This document shows, in pieces, positions 43,244 to 52,460 of a DNA stretch of 64,000 nucleotides. A program made the translations under genes and the position numbers. The notes beneath the pieces are model-generated. The model was given only the letters and a program-made list of their open reading frames with translations, searched no databases and was not told the DNA's origin. The stretch spans positions 1-64,000 of the forward strand of contig JANRLS010000126.1 in the NCBI GenBank assembly GCA_033762315.1, written 5' to 3'. This stretch comes from CAYLLN01 sp033762315 (GTDB lineage Bacteria; Planctomycetota; Planctomycetia; Pirellulales; Pirellulaceae). Numbering within the stretch: the stretch's first letter is position 1; each line of letters opens with the position of its first letter.

Positions 43244-44026
43244 TTATAGATTCCGCAGGAACCGGACGGCCTGGGCGATTTCCCCGCTAGGATCGCTGGC
43301 GTCACGCCGTTCCACGGTGATGTAGCCCCGGTATTGCTGCTCTTCGAGGATCGCCAGCAGCTCGGGAAACTCCGCCCCGCCGCGGCCGAGCGCGGTTTCG
43401 ATCCCCCGGCGCAGCTCCAAATCGCGCGTGGCATCGGTCGCGTGCATATGCAGCACCTGAGCCGCCAGTTCGCGCATCGCGGCGGCTGGCGAATGCCCGT
43501 GCAAAATCAGTTGTGCCGGGTTGAAATCGATCCCCAGCGATCCGGTAGGCAAGCGGCTGAGCAACTTCGCCACCGCAGAACCGCTATCGGGGCCGGTTTC
43601 CGCCGCCAAAAGTGCGCCGACCTTTTGACCGTGCCGCCCCAAGTCGGCCAGCGCGGCGAGGAGCGTTTCCCATGCGGAAGAATCGGCTTCGTCGGGAAGC
43701 GGGCCCAGCTGATTGACAACGACGCCGCACCCCAGATCGTAGGCCATCCGCATCGCCTGGCGGGTCGCTTCCAGGCGGCGGTCGAGGTCGTCCAGCACGT
43801 GATAGCCGCGGCGGGTGCGAAAACTGACCGCGCTAACCCGCAAATTCAGATCATCCATCATTTTCCGAATCTGTCGCACCCCGGTATGCGAGAGCGTTTC
43901 GGGGCGAATCTCGCCGCGGGCGTCGATTTCGACCGCGTCGGCTCCCAGTTGGCGGGCCGTAAGCAAGGCTTTCGGAAAGGGGAGCCGCAGGCTCGCCAAC
44001 TGGATGCCAATTTTGATTTGCAGCAC
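43244..44026 (-). CDS. Sugar phosphate isomerase/epimerase-like TIM barrel protein
   Basis: This 260-residue protein has the xylose isomerase-like (AP endonuclease family 2) TIM-barrel pattern: GIQLASLRLPF at the start, LGADAVEIDARGE, LNLRVSAVSFRTRRGY, VVVNQLGPLP, GSLGIDFNPAQLI, VLHMHATDATRDL and GYITVERRDA near the end. Enzymes of this group isomerise or epimerise sugars or act on myo-inositol derivatives with a bound metal. The substrate cannot be deduced. It is divergent from the glycosidase-like gene at 44064 with 37 bases between, so their promoters must overlap. Confidence 0.85.
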   Translation of the reverse strand: MLQIKIGIQLASLRLPFPKALLTARQLGADAVEIDARGEIRPETLSHTGVRQIRKMMDDLNLRVSAVSFRTRRGYHVLDDLDRRLEATRQAMRMAYDLGCGVVVNQLGPLPDEADSSAWETLLAALADLGRHGQKVGALLAAETGPDSGSAVAKLLSRLPTGSLGIDFNPAQLILHGHSPAAAMRELAAQVLHMHATDATRDLELRRGIETALGRGGAEFPELLAILEEQQYRGYITVERRDASDPSGEIAQAVRFLRNL

Positions 44027-44063
44027 TGCCCACTCGCCCCGCTAGCGGACCACAACCAGCGTC

Positions 44064-46652
44064 ATGTACGTCCCCCTCATCTTAACGATTCTGGCGGTTT
44101 CGCCCAGCGCGGGGGGCACGCCCAAATTGGCCGAGGGCCTCACCTACCGCTGCGACTTCGGCCCCCCTGCCGACCGCAACTTCGATGGCTGGCCCGATGG
44201 CTGGACGCGCCGCCGCGGGCCGGGAATGCCGGACTATGTCCGCGTGGCGATTGCCGACGATGCCGAGCTGCCCGCCGATGCGGGGCGCGCCTTGCGGATT
44301 GAGTTGGACGGGGGCGGCGCGCAGGTACACACTCCCCCCGTGGCCATCGACCGGCAATTCAGCTTTCTGGCTACCGCTCGCTTGCGCACGGCCGGGTTGC
44401 ATGAAGACTCCGCCGTGCTCTCGCTCGTGTTTCTGGACGAGGCCGGCCTGCCGCTGGCGACTCATTCCGCCCCGCCGATCACCGGCACCAACCCGTGGCG
44501 CGAGATTCAGATTGGCCCGGTCTCGATCAGCGATCCGCGCGCCACCCGGGCGCAATTGGTGCTGCGGGTTGCTCCGCGCGGCGACCGCGAGGATCTGAAC
44601 GGAACGGTCGCGCTCGCCGAGGTGCGACTGCGGCAATTGCCCCGCATGACGCTGCGCGCCGACCAGCCGACGCATGTCTATGTAGGAATCGATCCCGCCA
44701 CGGTGCGGTGCGAGGTTTCCGGCATCGAGCTGACGCGCGCCGCGATCCGCTTTGAACTGCTGGATTGGCGGGGAGCGCGACTGGCCGCGACCGAGGTTCC
44801 CCTGATCGGCTCGATCTCTGGCGGCGGCGCTTTCACTGGCACCGCGACTTGGCACTTGCCGCCAGGCGACTTCGGCTGGTACGAAGTGCGGGCCGTGCTG
44901 GTCGGCGAGCAACCGGTGGAGCTCACGCGCACCGTTTCGTTGGCCCGCATGCGTCCGCTCCCTCCATCGCCCCGGAGCGAATTTGGCTGGACGCTCCGAA
45001 GCGAGCGCGAGCCGCTTCCCGCCGCGGAGCTCTCGCGCTTGCTCGGCCAATCGGGCGCGCGGTGGGTCAAGCTGCCGGTTTGGTACGACCCGGCCGACGG
45101 CGCGCGAGGGGACGAAATCGCCTCGTTTGCCGAGCAGCTCAGTTTGCAGGGAATCGAAATGGTCGGCATTCTGGATCAACCGCCGGCCGAGTTGCGGGCC
45201 GCGTTTCGCGAGCCAGGACGGCTGCCGGTGGCTTCGGTGCTGATCGAGCCCGCGCTGTGGAAGCCGACCGTCAGCCCGGCGCTGACGCGGTTATCGCTCA
45301 AAGTCCGCTGGTGGCAATTGGGAGACGATGCCGACGCCAGCTATTTGGGTTTTCCCGATTTGCCCGCCAAGATCGGCGAGATCAAGCAGCAGCTCGAGGA
45401 ATTCGGCCAGGAAGTGCGACTGGGGATCGGCTGGCGATGGCACTACGCGCCCCCCGAAGCCCCCGCGCCGCCTTGGAGCTACTTGTCTTACGCCGCGGAC
45501 CCGCCTTTTACTGCCGACGAGCTGGCGGCGTATCTGGGGGGCCCGGCGGCCGCGCCATCGGCAACGCCGCGGTGGATTGTGCAGCCTCCGCTGCCGGCCA
45601 GTCAGTACAGCCTGCCGACGCGCGTGCGCGATCTCGTCGGCCGGATGTTGGCCGCCAAGATTCATGGCGCGGCCGCGGTGTTTGTTCCCGAGCCATTTCA
45701 TGAGGATCGGGGCTTGATGAACGCCGACGGCACGCCCGGGCCGCTCTTTCTGCCGTGGCGAACGACCGCCCGCCTGATCGGCGGGACCGAGTATTTGGGT
45801 CAATTGACGCTTCCTGGTGGCAGCATCAACCAGGTGTTTGCCCAGGGGGACTCGGCCGTGATGGTTATTTGGAACGACCAGCCGACGCGCGAGCACCTGA
45901 GTCTGGGAACGCCGGTGGAATTGCTCGACGCCTGGGGGCGTTCGCTGCCAATCGCCGCGACCGCGGGGGAAGGCCCGCCGGGGCAAGCGATCGAGGTCGG
46001 TCCGCTGCCGACGTTCGTCACCGGCCTTTCGGCCCCGGTTCTCCGCTGGCAAATCGCCCTGGGCTTCGCCAATCCGCGGCTGGCAAGCGTCTTTGGTCGC
46101 GAGCAGAGCCTGGGGCTCGTGCTGCAAAATTCGTTTGGCCAGGGGCTGGGAGGTGAATTGACCCTGGTGCCGCCGCGCAGCTGGTCGCACGACAGCCGCC
46201 CGCTGCGCTTCAAGCTGAACGACGGCGAGTCGCTCACGCTCCCCATCGCCTTCGCCTTGCAGCCCGATGCCAATAGCGGCCCGCAACCGGTGCGGCTCGA
46301 TTTTGAGCTGGCGGCAGGGCAGAACTATCGCTTCAGCGTCTATCGGACGCTGCAACTGGGGCTCGACGACGTGCAAATCGAGCTCGCGACGCGTCTCCGC
46401 GAGGATGGATCGCTCCTCGTCGAGCAACGGCTGACGAATCTTGCCGACCAGCCGGTGAGTTTTCAATGCACGTTGTTTCCTCCTGGACGGCGGCGCGAAA
46501 CGCGGCAAGTGATCAATCAGGAGCGGGGTCAGAATGTGCTGACGTTCGTGCTCCCCGACGGCGCGGCATTGCTCGGCCAAAAACTGTGGCTACGGGCGGA
46601 AGAAATCAGCGGCGAGCGCGTGCTCAATAGCACCGTCACCGCCGAGCGGTGA
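44064..46652 (+). CDS. Secreted glycosidase-like protein, 862 aa
   Basis: The protein has a short signal peptide (LILTILAVSPSAGG). Residues ~25-200 look like a carbohydrate-binding beta-sandwich (FDGWPDGWTRRRGPGMPDY, ALRIELDGGGAQVHTPPVAI). The middle part resembles a glycoside-hydrolase TIM barrel (LLGQSGARWVKLPVWYDP, LSLQGIEMVGILDQPPAEL, LKVRWWQLGDDAD) and the rest is beta-rich. I cannot assign a GH family or point to catalytic acids with confidence. The gene is divergent from the isomerase-like gene and convergent with the sulfatase gene, which fits sulfated-polysaccharide use. This is inference. Confidence 0.7.
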   Translation: MYVPLILTILAVSPSAGGTPKLAEGLTYRCDFGPPADRNFDGWPDGWTRRRGPGMPDYVRVAIADDAELPADAGRALRIELDGGGAQVHTPPVAIDRQFSFLATARLRTAGLHEDSAVLSLVFLDEAGLPLATHSAPPITGTNPWREIQIGPVSISDPRATRAQLVLRVAPRGDREDLNGTVALAEVRLRQLPRMTLRADQPTHVYVGIDPATVRCEVSGIELTRAAIRFELLDWRGARLAATEVPLIGSISGGGAFTGTATWHLPPGDFGWYEVRAVLVGEQPVELTRTVSLARMRPLPPSPRSEFGWTLRSEREPLPAAELSRLLGQSGARWVKLPVWYDPADGARGDEIASFAEQLSLQGIEMVGILDQPPAELRAAFREPGRLPVASVLIEPALWKPTVSPALTRLSLKVRWWQLGDDADASYLGFPDLPAKIGEIKQQLEEFGQEVRLGIGWRWHYAPPEAPAPPWSYLSYAADPPFTADELAAYLGGPAAAPSATPRWIVQPPLPASQYSLPTRVRDLVGRMLAAKIHGAAAVFVPEPFHEDRGLMNADGTPGPLFLPWRTTARLIGGTEYLGQLTLPGGSINQVFAQGDSAVMVIWNDQPTREHLSLGTPVELLDAWGRSLPIAATAGEGPPGQAIEVGPLPTFVTGLSAPVLRWQIALGFANPRLASVFGREQSLGLVLQNSFGQGLGGELTLVPPRSWSHDSRPLRFKLNDGESLTLPIAFALQPDANSGPQPVRLDFELAAGQNYRFSVYRTLQLGLDDVQIELATRLREDGSLLVEQRLTNLADQPVSFQCTLFPPGRRRETRQVINQERGQNVLTFVLPDGAALLGQKLWLRAEEISGERVLNSTVTAER

Positions 46653-46673
46653 GGCTATTGGTCCGTAAAGACG

Positions 46674-46756
46674 AAGATTTCGGGTGCCACGCCCACGGGA
46701 CGTGGGCATCTGCTTACGCAAGATCAGCACGCACCCAACCCGAAGAATCTGGTTTG
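46674..46756. repeat. Dispersed intergenic repeat, copy B
   Basis: This is the second copy of the repeat at 16771-16875. The 22-base right end (46735-46756) is identical. The left half contains a perfect 7-bp hairpin GCCCACG-GGA-CGTGGGC. It lies between the convergent glycosidase-like and sulfatase genes, ending 9 bases before the sulfatase stop. Confidence 0.75.
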
Positions 46757-46764
46757 GAGGAGCT

Positions 46765-48546
46765 TTAGTCGCTCAGACGGCGCAGCTCAACCGCTTTGAT
46801 TTCCCCCACCTGCGAGCCGGGCTTGCTCAGCGCACGAATGTCGAGCGTCGTCTTGCCGGCGGGGAGCGTGAACGTGCCGCAGAGGTGCCGGCCCCAGCGC
46901 CGCTCGGGGGCTTCCTTGCGGCCGATGCGATCGGGCATGGGAACGAGTGGTGCATCCTCGGCTTTGGTCAGCGTTGTCTCGATGATTTGGCCGGCGGCGG
47001 AAATGGACAGGCACGCCCCCACGTCTGCTTCGGGAAGGGCATAGTGCAGGGTCACTTCATAGCGGCCGGGGGCGAGCACGTCGATTTCCCAGCGGGGAAA
47101 CGCCGCCGTGCTTGTCCAGTTGGCCACCCAATCATTGGCCCAGCCACTTTTGCCGAAGTAGCTGATGCCGGGTCTCGTACCCGCCGGATCGGGCTGTAGG
47201 AGCGCTTCGTGGCCGGGGAGCGTGACCAGTGTCCAGTTTCCGCCCAGTTGCGTGGGGAGAAGGTCGAATCCCGAGCTCGTTACTTCCTTGTGGTGCGCCA
47301 GCCAGGCGGCTTGCAAGCGCGAAAGCTCCGCGGGCTGTTCGGCGGCCAAATTCTGCTTTTGATCCGGATCGGCACGCATGTCGTACAGCTCCCATGGGCC
47401 GGCACCCGGTTTCACGGCCCGCCAGCGCGAGGTGCGGACCGCGCCCCCCTGACCGGCAGCCGTCCCCAAGTCGGTGAAGATCATCCGCTCGTCGCGCCAG
47501 GCGGTTTGTTGTTTGGTCATCAGCGGCATGAGACTGCGGCCATCGATCAATCGGCTGGCGGCCGCGCGAGCCGGCAAGTCGCAAAGTTCCGCCAAGGTGG
47601 GAAGCATGTCGATATGCGCGGCGATTTCCTCGACCACCGTCCCCGCGGCAATCCTCGGGGGATAGCGCATGAAGCAGGCGGTCCGCACGCCCCCTTCGTG
47701 CGGACTTCCTTTGCGTCCCTTCATGTGCCCATTGAAGCGGTCGCTGTTGGGGCCATTGTCGGTCAGGAAAATGACGACGGTGCTATCGAGCGTGCCCGCC
47801 TCGCGGAGCGCGCCCAGCAGCCGGCCGATGTTCGCGTCGAGGTTTTCGCACATGCCGTAAATGCTGGCGAGCTCGTCGGAAAGCCCGCGCGCCTTGTGCC
47901 TGGCAAACTCGGCATCGGGCACCTGAAACGGGCTATGCGGCGCGTTGTAGGCGAGGTAGCAAAACCAGGGGCCGGGGCGCGCGGTGAATTCCAGCGCCGC
48001 GTCGGTGAGCGTATCGCTGATGTAGCCGGTTCGCGGCGTTGGCTCCGGTCCGGTCGAATCGGGTCTCGTGCGCTGGAGGACCGGATCGAAATAGAGGTTC
48101 CAGTGCCCGCCGCAGAAGCCGAGGAATTCGTCGAACCCCTGGCCGCTCGGATGATGGGGCCAATTGGCTCCGTTGTGCCATTTGCCGAAACAGCCGGTGC
48201 GATAGCCGGCCCCTTTTAAGAGCTCGGCAATGGTGACTTCCGACACGCGCATCGTTTCGGCCGCCCGTGTCACGCCATGCACGCCGGTTCGCAGGTGATA
48301 GCGGCCGGTCAGCAGACTAGCGCGGGTCGGAGCGCACAGCTTGCAAACATAAAACCGCTCGAGCCGCGCCCCTTCTTTCGCTAGCCGGTCGAGATGCGGC
48401 GTCGCGAGCACATCGTTCCCGTGGGAATGAACGTCCCCCCAGCCTTGATCGTCCGTCAGGATCAGGAGGATATTCGGCCGCTGGGCGGCGGAAGTTGAGC
48501 AAGCAGCGACGATGAGCAGGCAGGCAAGTGGCGGCAACGTGCGCAC
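46765..48546 (-). CDS. Formylglycine-type sulfatase with extra C-terminal domain
   Basis: This 593-residue secreted sulfatase has a signal sequence (LACLLIVAACSTSAAQ), the metal-binding start PNILLILTDDQGWGD, and the Cys-type active-site signature CAPTRASLLTGRY, whose Cys is converted to formylglycine. Further motifs are GKWHNG, AYNAPHSPF and FLTDNGPNSD followed by KGSPHEGG. The last ~110 residues (EIDVLAPGRYEVTLHYALP, TLPAGKTTLDIRALS) form a beta-rich domain beyond the usual sulfatase end, probably carbohydrate-binding. The substrate is likely a sulfated glycan. It is convergent with the glycosidase-like gene. Confidence 0.92.
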   Translation of the reverse strand: MRTLPPLACLLIVAACSTSAAQRPNILLILTDDQGWGDVHSHGNDVLATPHLDRLAKEGARLERFYVCKLCAPTRASLLTGRYHLRTGVHGVTRAAETMRVSEVTIAELLKGAGYRTGCFGKWHNGANWPHHPSGQGFDEFLGFCGGHWNLYFDPVLQRTRPDSTGPEPTPRTGYISDTLTDAALEFTARPGPWFCYLAYNAPHSPFQVPDAEFARHKARGLSDELASIYGMCENLDANIGRLLGALREAGTLDSTVVIFLTDNGPNSDRFNGHMKGRKGSPHEGGVRTACFMRYPPRIAAGTVVEEIAAHIDMLPTLAELCDLPARAAASRLIDGRSLMPLMTKQQTAWRDERMIFTDLGTAAGQGGAVRTSRWRAVKPGAGPWELYDMRADPDQKQNLAAEQPAELSRLQAAWLAHHKEVTSSGFDLLPTQLGGNWTLVTLPGHEALLQPDPAGTRPGISYFGKSGWANDWVANWTSTAAFPRWEIDVLAPGRYEVTLHYALPEADVGACLSISAAGQIIETTLTKAEDAPLVPMPDRIGRKEAPERRWGRHLCGTFTLPAGKTTLDIRALSKPGSQVGEIKAVELRRLSD

Positions 48547-48865
48547 GGGGGCCTCCGAAAAATGATCTCAGCCACGCCAAATTATCGCGCGTTCCGCCGT
48601 GGTGCGTAAACCGGTAATCTAGCACATCCCCAGTTGCCAGGACCGGGGCGGCCTTTTGATGGGCAGAAGTTGACTTCAGTTGTCCGCCGGGAACCAAGGA
48701 AATGATCCTTCACATGGCACCCTAGCTATCCGCATTTTGCCTTCCGCATCCGGCATCCATTTGTCCTTCTCGATCGCGCAATGAAATCTGGACTGATCTA
48801 CCACCTCGTTTGCCCGATGTGCCCTCATTCGCTAGGATACCAATCCTTCTCCGAGGGCTTTCTTT
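48547..48865. other. Divergent intergenic region
   Basis: This 319-base stretch lies between the sulfatase (minus) and the DUF1549/1553 gene (plus). A GAGGG ribosome-binding site precedes the ATG at 48866 and a small inverted repeat GAAGT/ACTTC occurs near 48666-48677. I see no gene or strong terminator in it. Confidence 0.45.
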
Positions 48866-50761
48866 ATGCGTGCCAATCCGCTAGACGCTCTCGTCTCGTT
48901 CGTTCTGGCGTTATCAATTGCGTTGCTCCCATCCTTCTCCGCGGGTCAGAGCAAGGCCAAATCGGCGTTCCCCACCGCCGCCAAGCCGACGCGGAAGATC
49001 GAAATCGCCAAAGTGAATCCGGAAACGGCCGAGCGGACGAAGCTGGCGGCGGCGAAGATCGATTCGCTGGTCGAAGCGAACTACGCCCGGCACCAGATTA
49101 CTCCCAACCCGCCCACCAGCGACGAGCAGTTTGTCCGCCGCGTCTATCTCGACATCACCGGCACGATCCCCACTTATCAGCAGACGGTCGAGTTTCTCGA
49201 GGCGACCGACCAGGACAAGCGGACCAAGCTGATCGACCGTCTGCTCAATTCTCGCGGCTATGCCAGCCATCAATTCAACTATTGGGCGAATATTCTCCGC
49301 CTCGTCGATTTTCCCGATAACAACCTCCCCGCCGTCTCTTATGTCGAGTGGGTCAAGGAGTCGATTCGCGACAATAAGCCCTACGACGCTTGGGTCCGCG
49401 AAATGCTGACCGCCGAGGGGAAGATTTGGGATAACCCCGCCGCCGGCTATGTTTTGCGCGACGCCGGCATGCCGCTCGATAGCCTGAATAACACCGTCCG
49501 CGTCTTTCTCGGCACGCAAATCGGCTGCGCCCAGTGTCACGATCACCCGTTCGACAGATGGACGCAGCGCGAGTTCTATCAAATGGCCGCGTTCACCTAC
49601 GCTGTGCGCACGCGCGGCTATGGCAAGGGGGGTAGCGGCGCGATCGAGCGGATTCGGCAAGAGATGCTCAAGAATGGGGGACCGCGCCCCACGGCCGGTT
49701 TGCAACTGGTTCGGGCCAACACTTACGAAGTGCGCGACGACCTGAAGCTCGTCCTCAAGCTGCCGCACGATTATCAATACGACGACGCGCAGCCCGGCGA
49801 TGTTGTTCGCGCCGCGCCGATTTTCCCGCCGACGGCAACCCTTTCGCCGGGCCAGTCGCCGCGGGGGACGTTCGCGGCCTGGCTCACCTCGAAAGAAAAC
49901 CCCCGCTTCGCCAAGGCAATCGCCAATCGCCTCTGGAAGCGGGCTCTCGGCGTCGGCCTGATCGAACCGGTGGACGACATTCGCGACGACAGCGTGGTCG
50001 CCAACCCCAAGTTGCTCGATTATCTGACGACCGTGATGAAGAAGCTCGATTTCGACCTCAAGGAGTTCCAGCGGATCGTCCATAACACCAGAACTTATCA
50101 GCGGCAGGCGAGCCCGCGCGAACCGGCCGCCGGCGAGCCGTATCACTTTCCTGGCCCGGTGTTGCGGCGAATGACTGCCGAGCAGGCTTGGGATTCGCTG
50201 CTGACGCTGGCGATCGAGCGGCCGGACGCGGTGCTCCGCCCGTCGAACGAGGGGCTCGCGGCGGCGGCGAATATGGACCTCGCCACCGTTTCAGCCCAAC
50301 AAGTCGCCAGCCAGTGGGAGAAATTCAACGATGGCTATGGCCGCGGGGCTCTGCAAGCGATGCGCCGCGAACATGGCTACAAGGGGGAATTGCTGGCTCG
50401 TGCCTCCGAGCAGCCCCTCCCCGCGCCGCCGGGGCATTTTCTTCGCGAGTTCGGCCAGGGAGACCGCGAGCAAATCGAAGCGGCCAGCACCGAGGGATCG
50501 GTCCCGCAGATTCTGACGATGTTCAACGGCCCAGTGACGCACATGATGCTGGAAGAGGGCTCGGTCATTTACGACAACGTCATCGCCGCGGACAACATCA
50601 GCCAGCGGGTCGATGTCATCTTCCTCAGCCTCCTCAGCCGCAAACCAACCCCCGCCGCCCGGAACACCGCCATGAAAGAAATCCAAGCCGGCGGAAACGT
50701 CGGCTATGGTGACGTCATCTGGTCGCTGCTCAACACGCGCGAGTTTTTGTTTATTCAGTGA
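48866..50761 (+). CDS. DUF1549/DUF1553 (PSD1-type) secreted protein
   Basis: This 631-residue protein has a signal peptide (LVSFVLALSIALLPSFSAG), a DUF1549 domain (QFVRRVYLDITGTIPTYQQ, CxxCH in IGCAQCHDHPFDRWTQ) and a DUF1553 domain (FAKAIANRLWKRALGVGLIEP, EFQRIVHNTRTYQRQA, NTREFLFIQ at the end). It is related to the gene at 13205-14707 but longer. It heads a two-gene cassette with the DUF1501 gene at 50858. The activity is unknown. Confidence 0.92.
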   Translation: MRANPLDALVSFVLALSIALLPSFSAGQSKAKSAFPTAAKPTRKIEIAKVNPETAERTKLAAAKIDSLVEANYARHQITPNPPTSDEQFVRRVYLDITGTIPTYQQTVEFLEATDQDKRTKLIDRLLNSRGYASHQFNYWANILRLVDFPDNNLPAVSYVEWVKESIRDNKPYDAWVREMLTAEGKIWDNPAAGYVLRDAGMPLDSLNNTVRVFLGTQIGCAQCHDHPFDRWTQREFYQMAAFTYAVRTRGYGKGGSGAIERIRQEMLKNGGPRPTAGLQLVRANTYEVRDDLKLVLKLPHDYQYDDAQPGDVVRAAPIFPPTATLSPGQSPRGTFAAWLTSKENPRFAKAIANRLWKRALGVGLIEPVDDIRDDSVVANPKLLDYLTTVMKKLDFDLKEFQRIVHNTRTYQRQASPREPAAGEPYHFPGPVLRRMTAEQAWDSLLTLAIERPDAVLRPSNEGLAAAANMDLATVSAQQVASQWEKFNDGYGRGALQAMRREHGYKGELLARASEQPLPAPPGHFLREFGQGDREQIEAASTEGSVPQILTMFNGPVTHMMLEEGSVIYDNVIAADNISQRVDVIFLSLLSRKPTPAARNTAMKEIQAGGNVGYGDVIWSLLNTREFLFIQ

Positions 50762-50767
50762 TTCATC

Positions 50768-50841
50768 GATTAACGGGGAGCCAGAGGCGAACACGGTTCG
50801 CAAACGCGACCAACACGGTCGCCTGGGGCTTGCCGTTAAAC
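50768..50841. repeat. Dispersed palindromic element, copy 2
   Basis: Arms 50768-50790 and 50819-50841 pair at 18 of 23 positions across a 28-base spacer. The motif and spacing match the element at 7997-8068. This copy lies between the two genes of a likely operon and ends 16 bases before the ATG of the DUF1501 gene, close to its ribosome-binding site. Confidence 0.78.
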
Positions 50842-50857
50842 GAAGAAGGTGCAATCG

Positions 50858-52141
50858 ATGTTCCGCCACCTCCCTCCGCTCGACGATCTCTCCCGCCGCC
50901 AGTTTCTCGCCCGTACGGCACAAGCGTGCCTGGGGGTGAGCACTTTGCCGCTCGCTGCTCCGCTGGGAACCGCGCTGGCGGCGAGCGCGCCGGGAGGCAA
51001 GGCAAAGCAGGTGATTTACCTTTTCATGGAAGGGGCGATGAGCCACCTCGATACATTCGATCCCAAGCCGGGGAGCGACGTGCAAGGCAGCACCAAAACG
51101 ATTCAGACCGCCGTGCCGGGGATTCAAGTGAGCGAGCACTTCCCGCGGTTGGCCAAGCAAATGCAGCGGCTCGCCCTTGTGCGCTCGCTGACGGCCGAAA
51201 CCGGCGCGCACGCCCCCGGCCAATATCTCATGCGCACCAGCTACAAGGAAATCGCCTCGATCCGCCATCCCGGCCTGGGGGCCTGGTCGCAAAAAATCCT
51301 CGGCAAGCAAAACGCCGAACTGCCGGGTAATGTCGTCGTCGGCAACGGCACGGGGCATCCGGGGCCGGGTTTTTTGGAGGCTCGCGTCGCCCCCGTCCCG
51401 ATTGGCGATCCCGCCGCCGGCTTGCAAAACACGCAGTCCCCCAAATATCTGCTCGATAAGCAATTCGACCGCCGGATGCGGCTGACGGCCGCATTCGACC
51501 AGCCGTTCGAAAAGAAATATGACCATCGGGAAGTTAAGGCGTACACCGAGCTATATCAAGAGGCGATCAAGCTGCTGAAAAGCCCGGAACTCAAGGCGTT
51601 CGACATCACGGCTGAAAAGGAGGACGTCCGCTCGGCTTATGGCGATAACCCGCTGGGCCAAGGATGCCTGCTCGCCCGCCGGTTGGTCGAAAGTGGCGTC
51701 CGGTTCGTCGAGGTTGTCTTCAGCGGCTGGGACATGCACCGCGAGGTATTCGACGAAATGCCGGGCCGCGGCCCTTTGCTCGACCAGGCTCTCAGCACGC
51801 TGCTGGCCGACCTCGAAGCGCGGGGGTTCTTGTCGGAAACGCTCGTCGCCGTCGCCACCGAATTCGGTCGCACGCCGAAAATTAACGAGAACGCCGGGCG
51901 CGACCATCACCCCGGCGCGTTCACCTGCCTCTTGGCCGGCGGCGGCATTCAAGGGGGGCGAACGTATGGCGAATCCGATGCGAACGGCTTCTCGGTCAAG
52001 TCGGACCGGGCGAGTGGGCAGGATTTCAACGCCACCATCGCCGCCGCCCTGGGCCTCCCCCTCGATCAGGAGTTTCGCTCTCCCAGCGGCCGCCCCTTCA
52101 AAGTGGCCCACGAAGGAAAACCACTGAAGGGACTGCTCTAG
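50858..52141 (+). CDS. DUF1501 domain protein, Tat-type leader
   Basis: This 427-residue protein has a twin-arginine leader (LSRRQFLARTAQACLG) and the DUF1501 fold: VIYLFMEGAMSHLDTFDPKP, HFPRLAKQMQRLALVRSL, VEVVFSGWDMHREVF, VAVATEFGRTPKIN and GRDHHPGAFTCLLAGGG. ATG 50858 with AAGAAGG upstream is preferred over GTG 50849. It pairs with the DUF1549/1553 gene just upstream, the usual planctomycete arrangement, and is a paralogue of the gene at 11832-13094. Activity unknown. Confidence 0.92.
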   Translation: MFRHLPPLDDLSRRQFLARTAQACLGVSTLPLAAPLGTALAASAPGGKAKQVIYLFMEGAMSHLDTFDPKPGSDVQGSTKTIQTAVPGIQVSEHFPRLAKQMQRLALVRSLTAETGAHAPGQYLMRTSYKEIASIRHPGLGAWSQKILGKQNAELPGNVVVGNGTGHPGPGFLEARVAPVPIGDPAAGLQNTQSPKYLLDKQFDRRMRLTAAFDQPFEKKYDHREVKAYTELYQEAIKLLKSPELKAFDITAEKEDVRSAYGDNPLGQGCLLARRLVESGVRFVEVVFSGWDMHREVFDEMPGRGPLLDQALSTLLADLEARGFLSETLVAVATEFGRTPKINENAGRDHHPGAFTCLLAGGGIQGGRTYGESDANGFSVKSDRASGQDFNATIAAALGLPLDQEFRSPSGRPFKVAHEGKPLKGLL

Positions 52142-52460
52142 TCGCGCCGTGCGGCGAGGCGACGAGGGGACGGTTGACACCCCCCACTTCCCCCCGGTTG
52201 GATTTTTTGAACTCCGGTCCGGCATGGTGACACCAAGATCAAGACTACGCAGCGGATCGCGGAAATCTCCCCTCGCCGCTTGTTATCGGCGGGGGGGTGT
52301 CTATAGTAAGCGTGCTCCCGGTGTCCCCCGGAGCAGACTGACGTGGCCCGCGTGGGAAGATCCCGCCGCGGCTTCTTGATCCGACCCCCCGTGAATAGCC
52401 CGCCCGCGACGCGCGCGGCGGTCCTCGTCGAGTTTTTTCCCATCCTTTCGGAGTTGTGTC
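52142..52460. other. Gene-free stretch
   Basis: This 319-base stretch precedes the small secreted protein gene. It contains a possible -10-like TATAGT near 52312 and an imperfect hairpin with GCTCC/GGAGC arms at 52314-52335. I see no gene in it. Confidence 0.45.
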
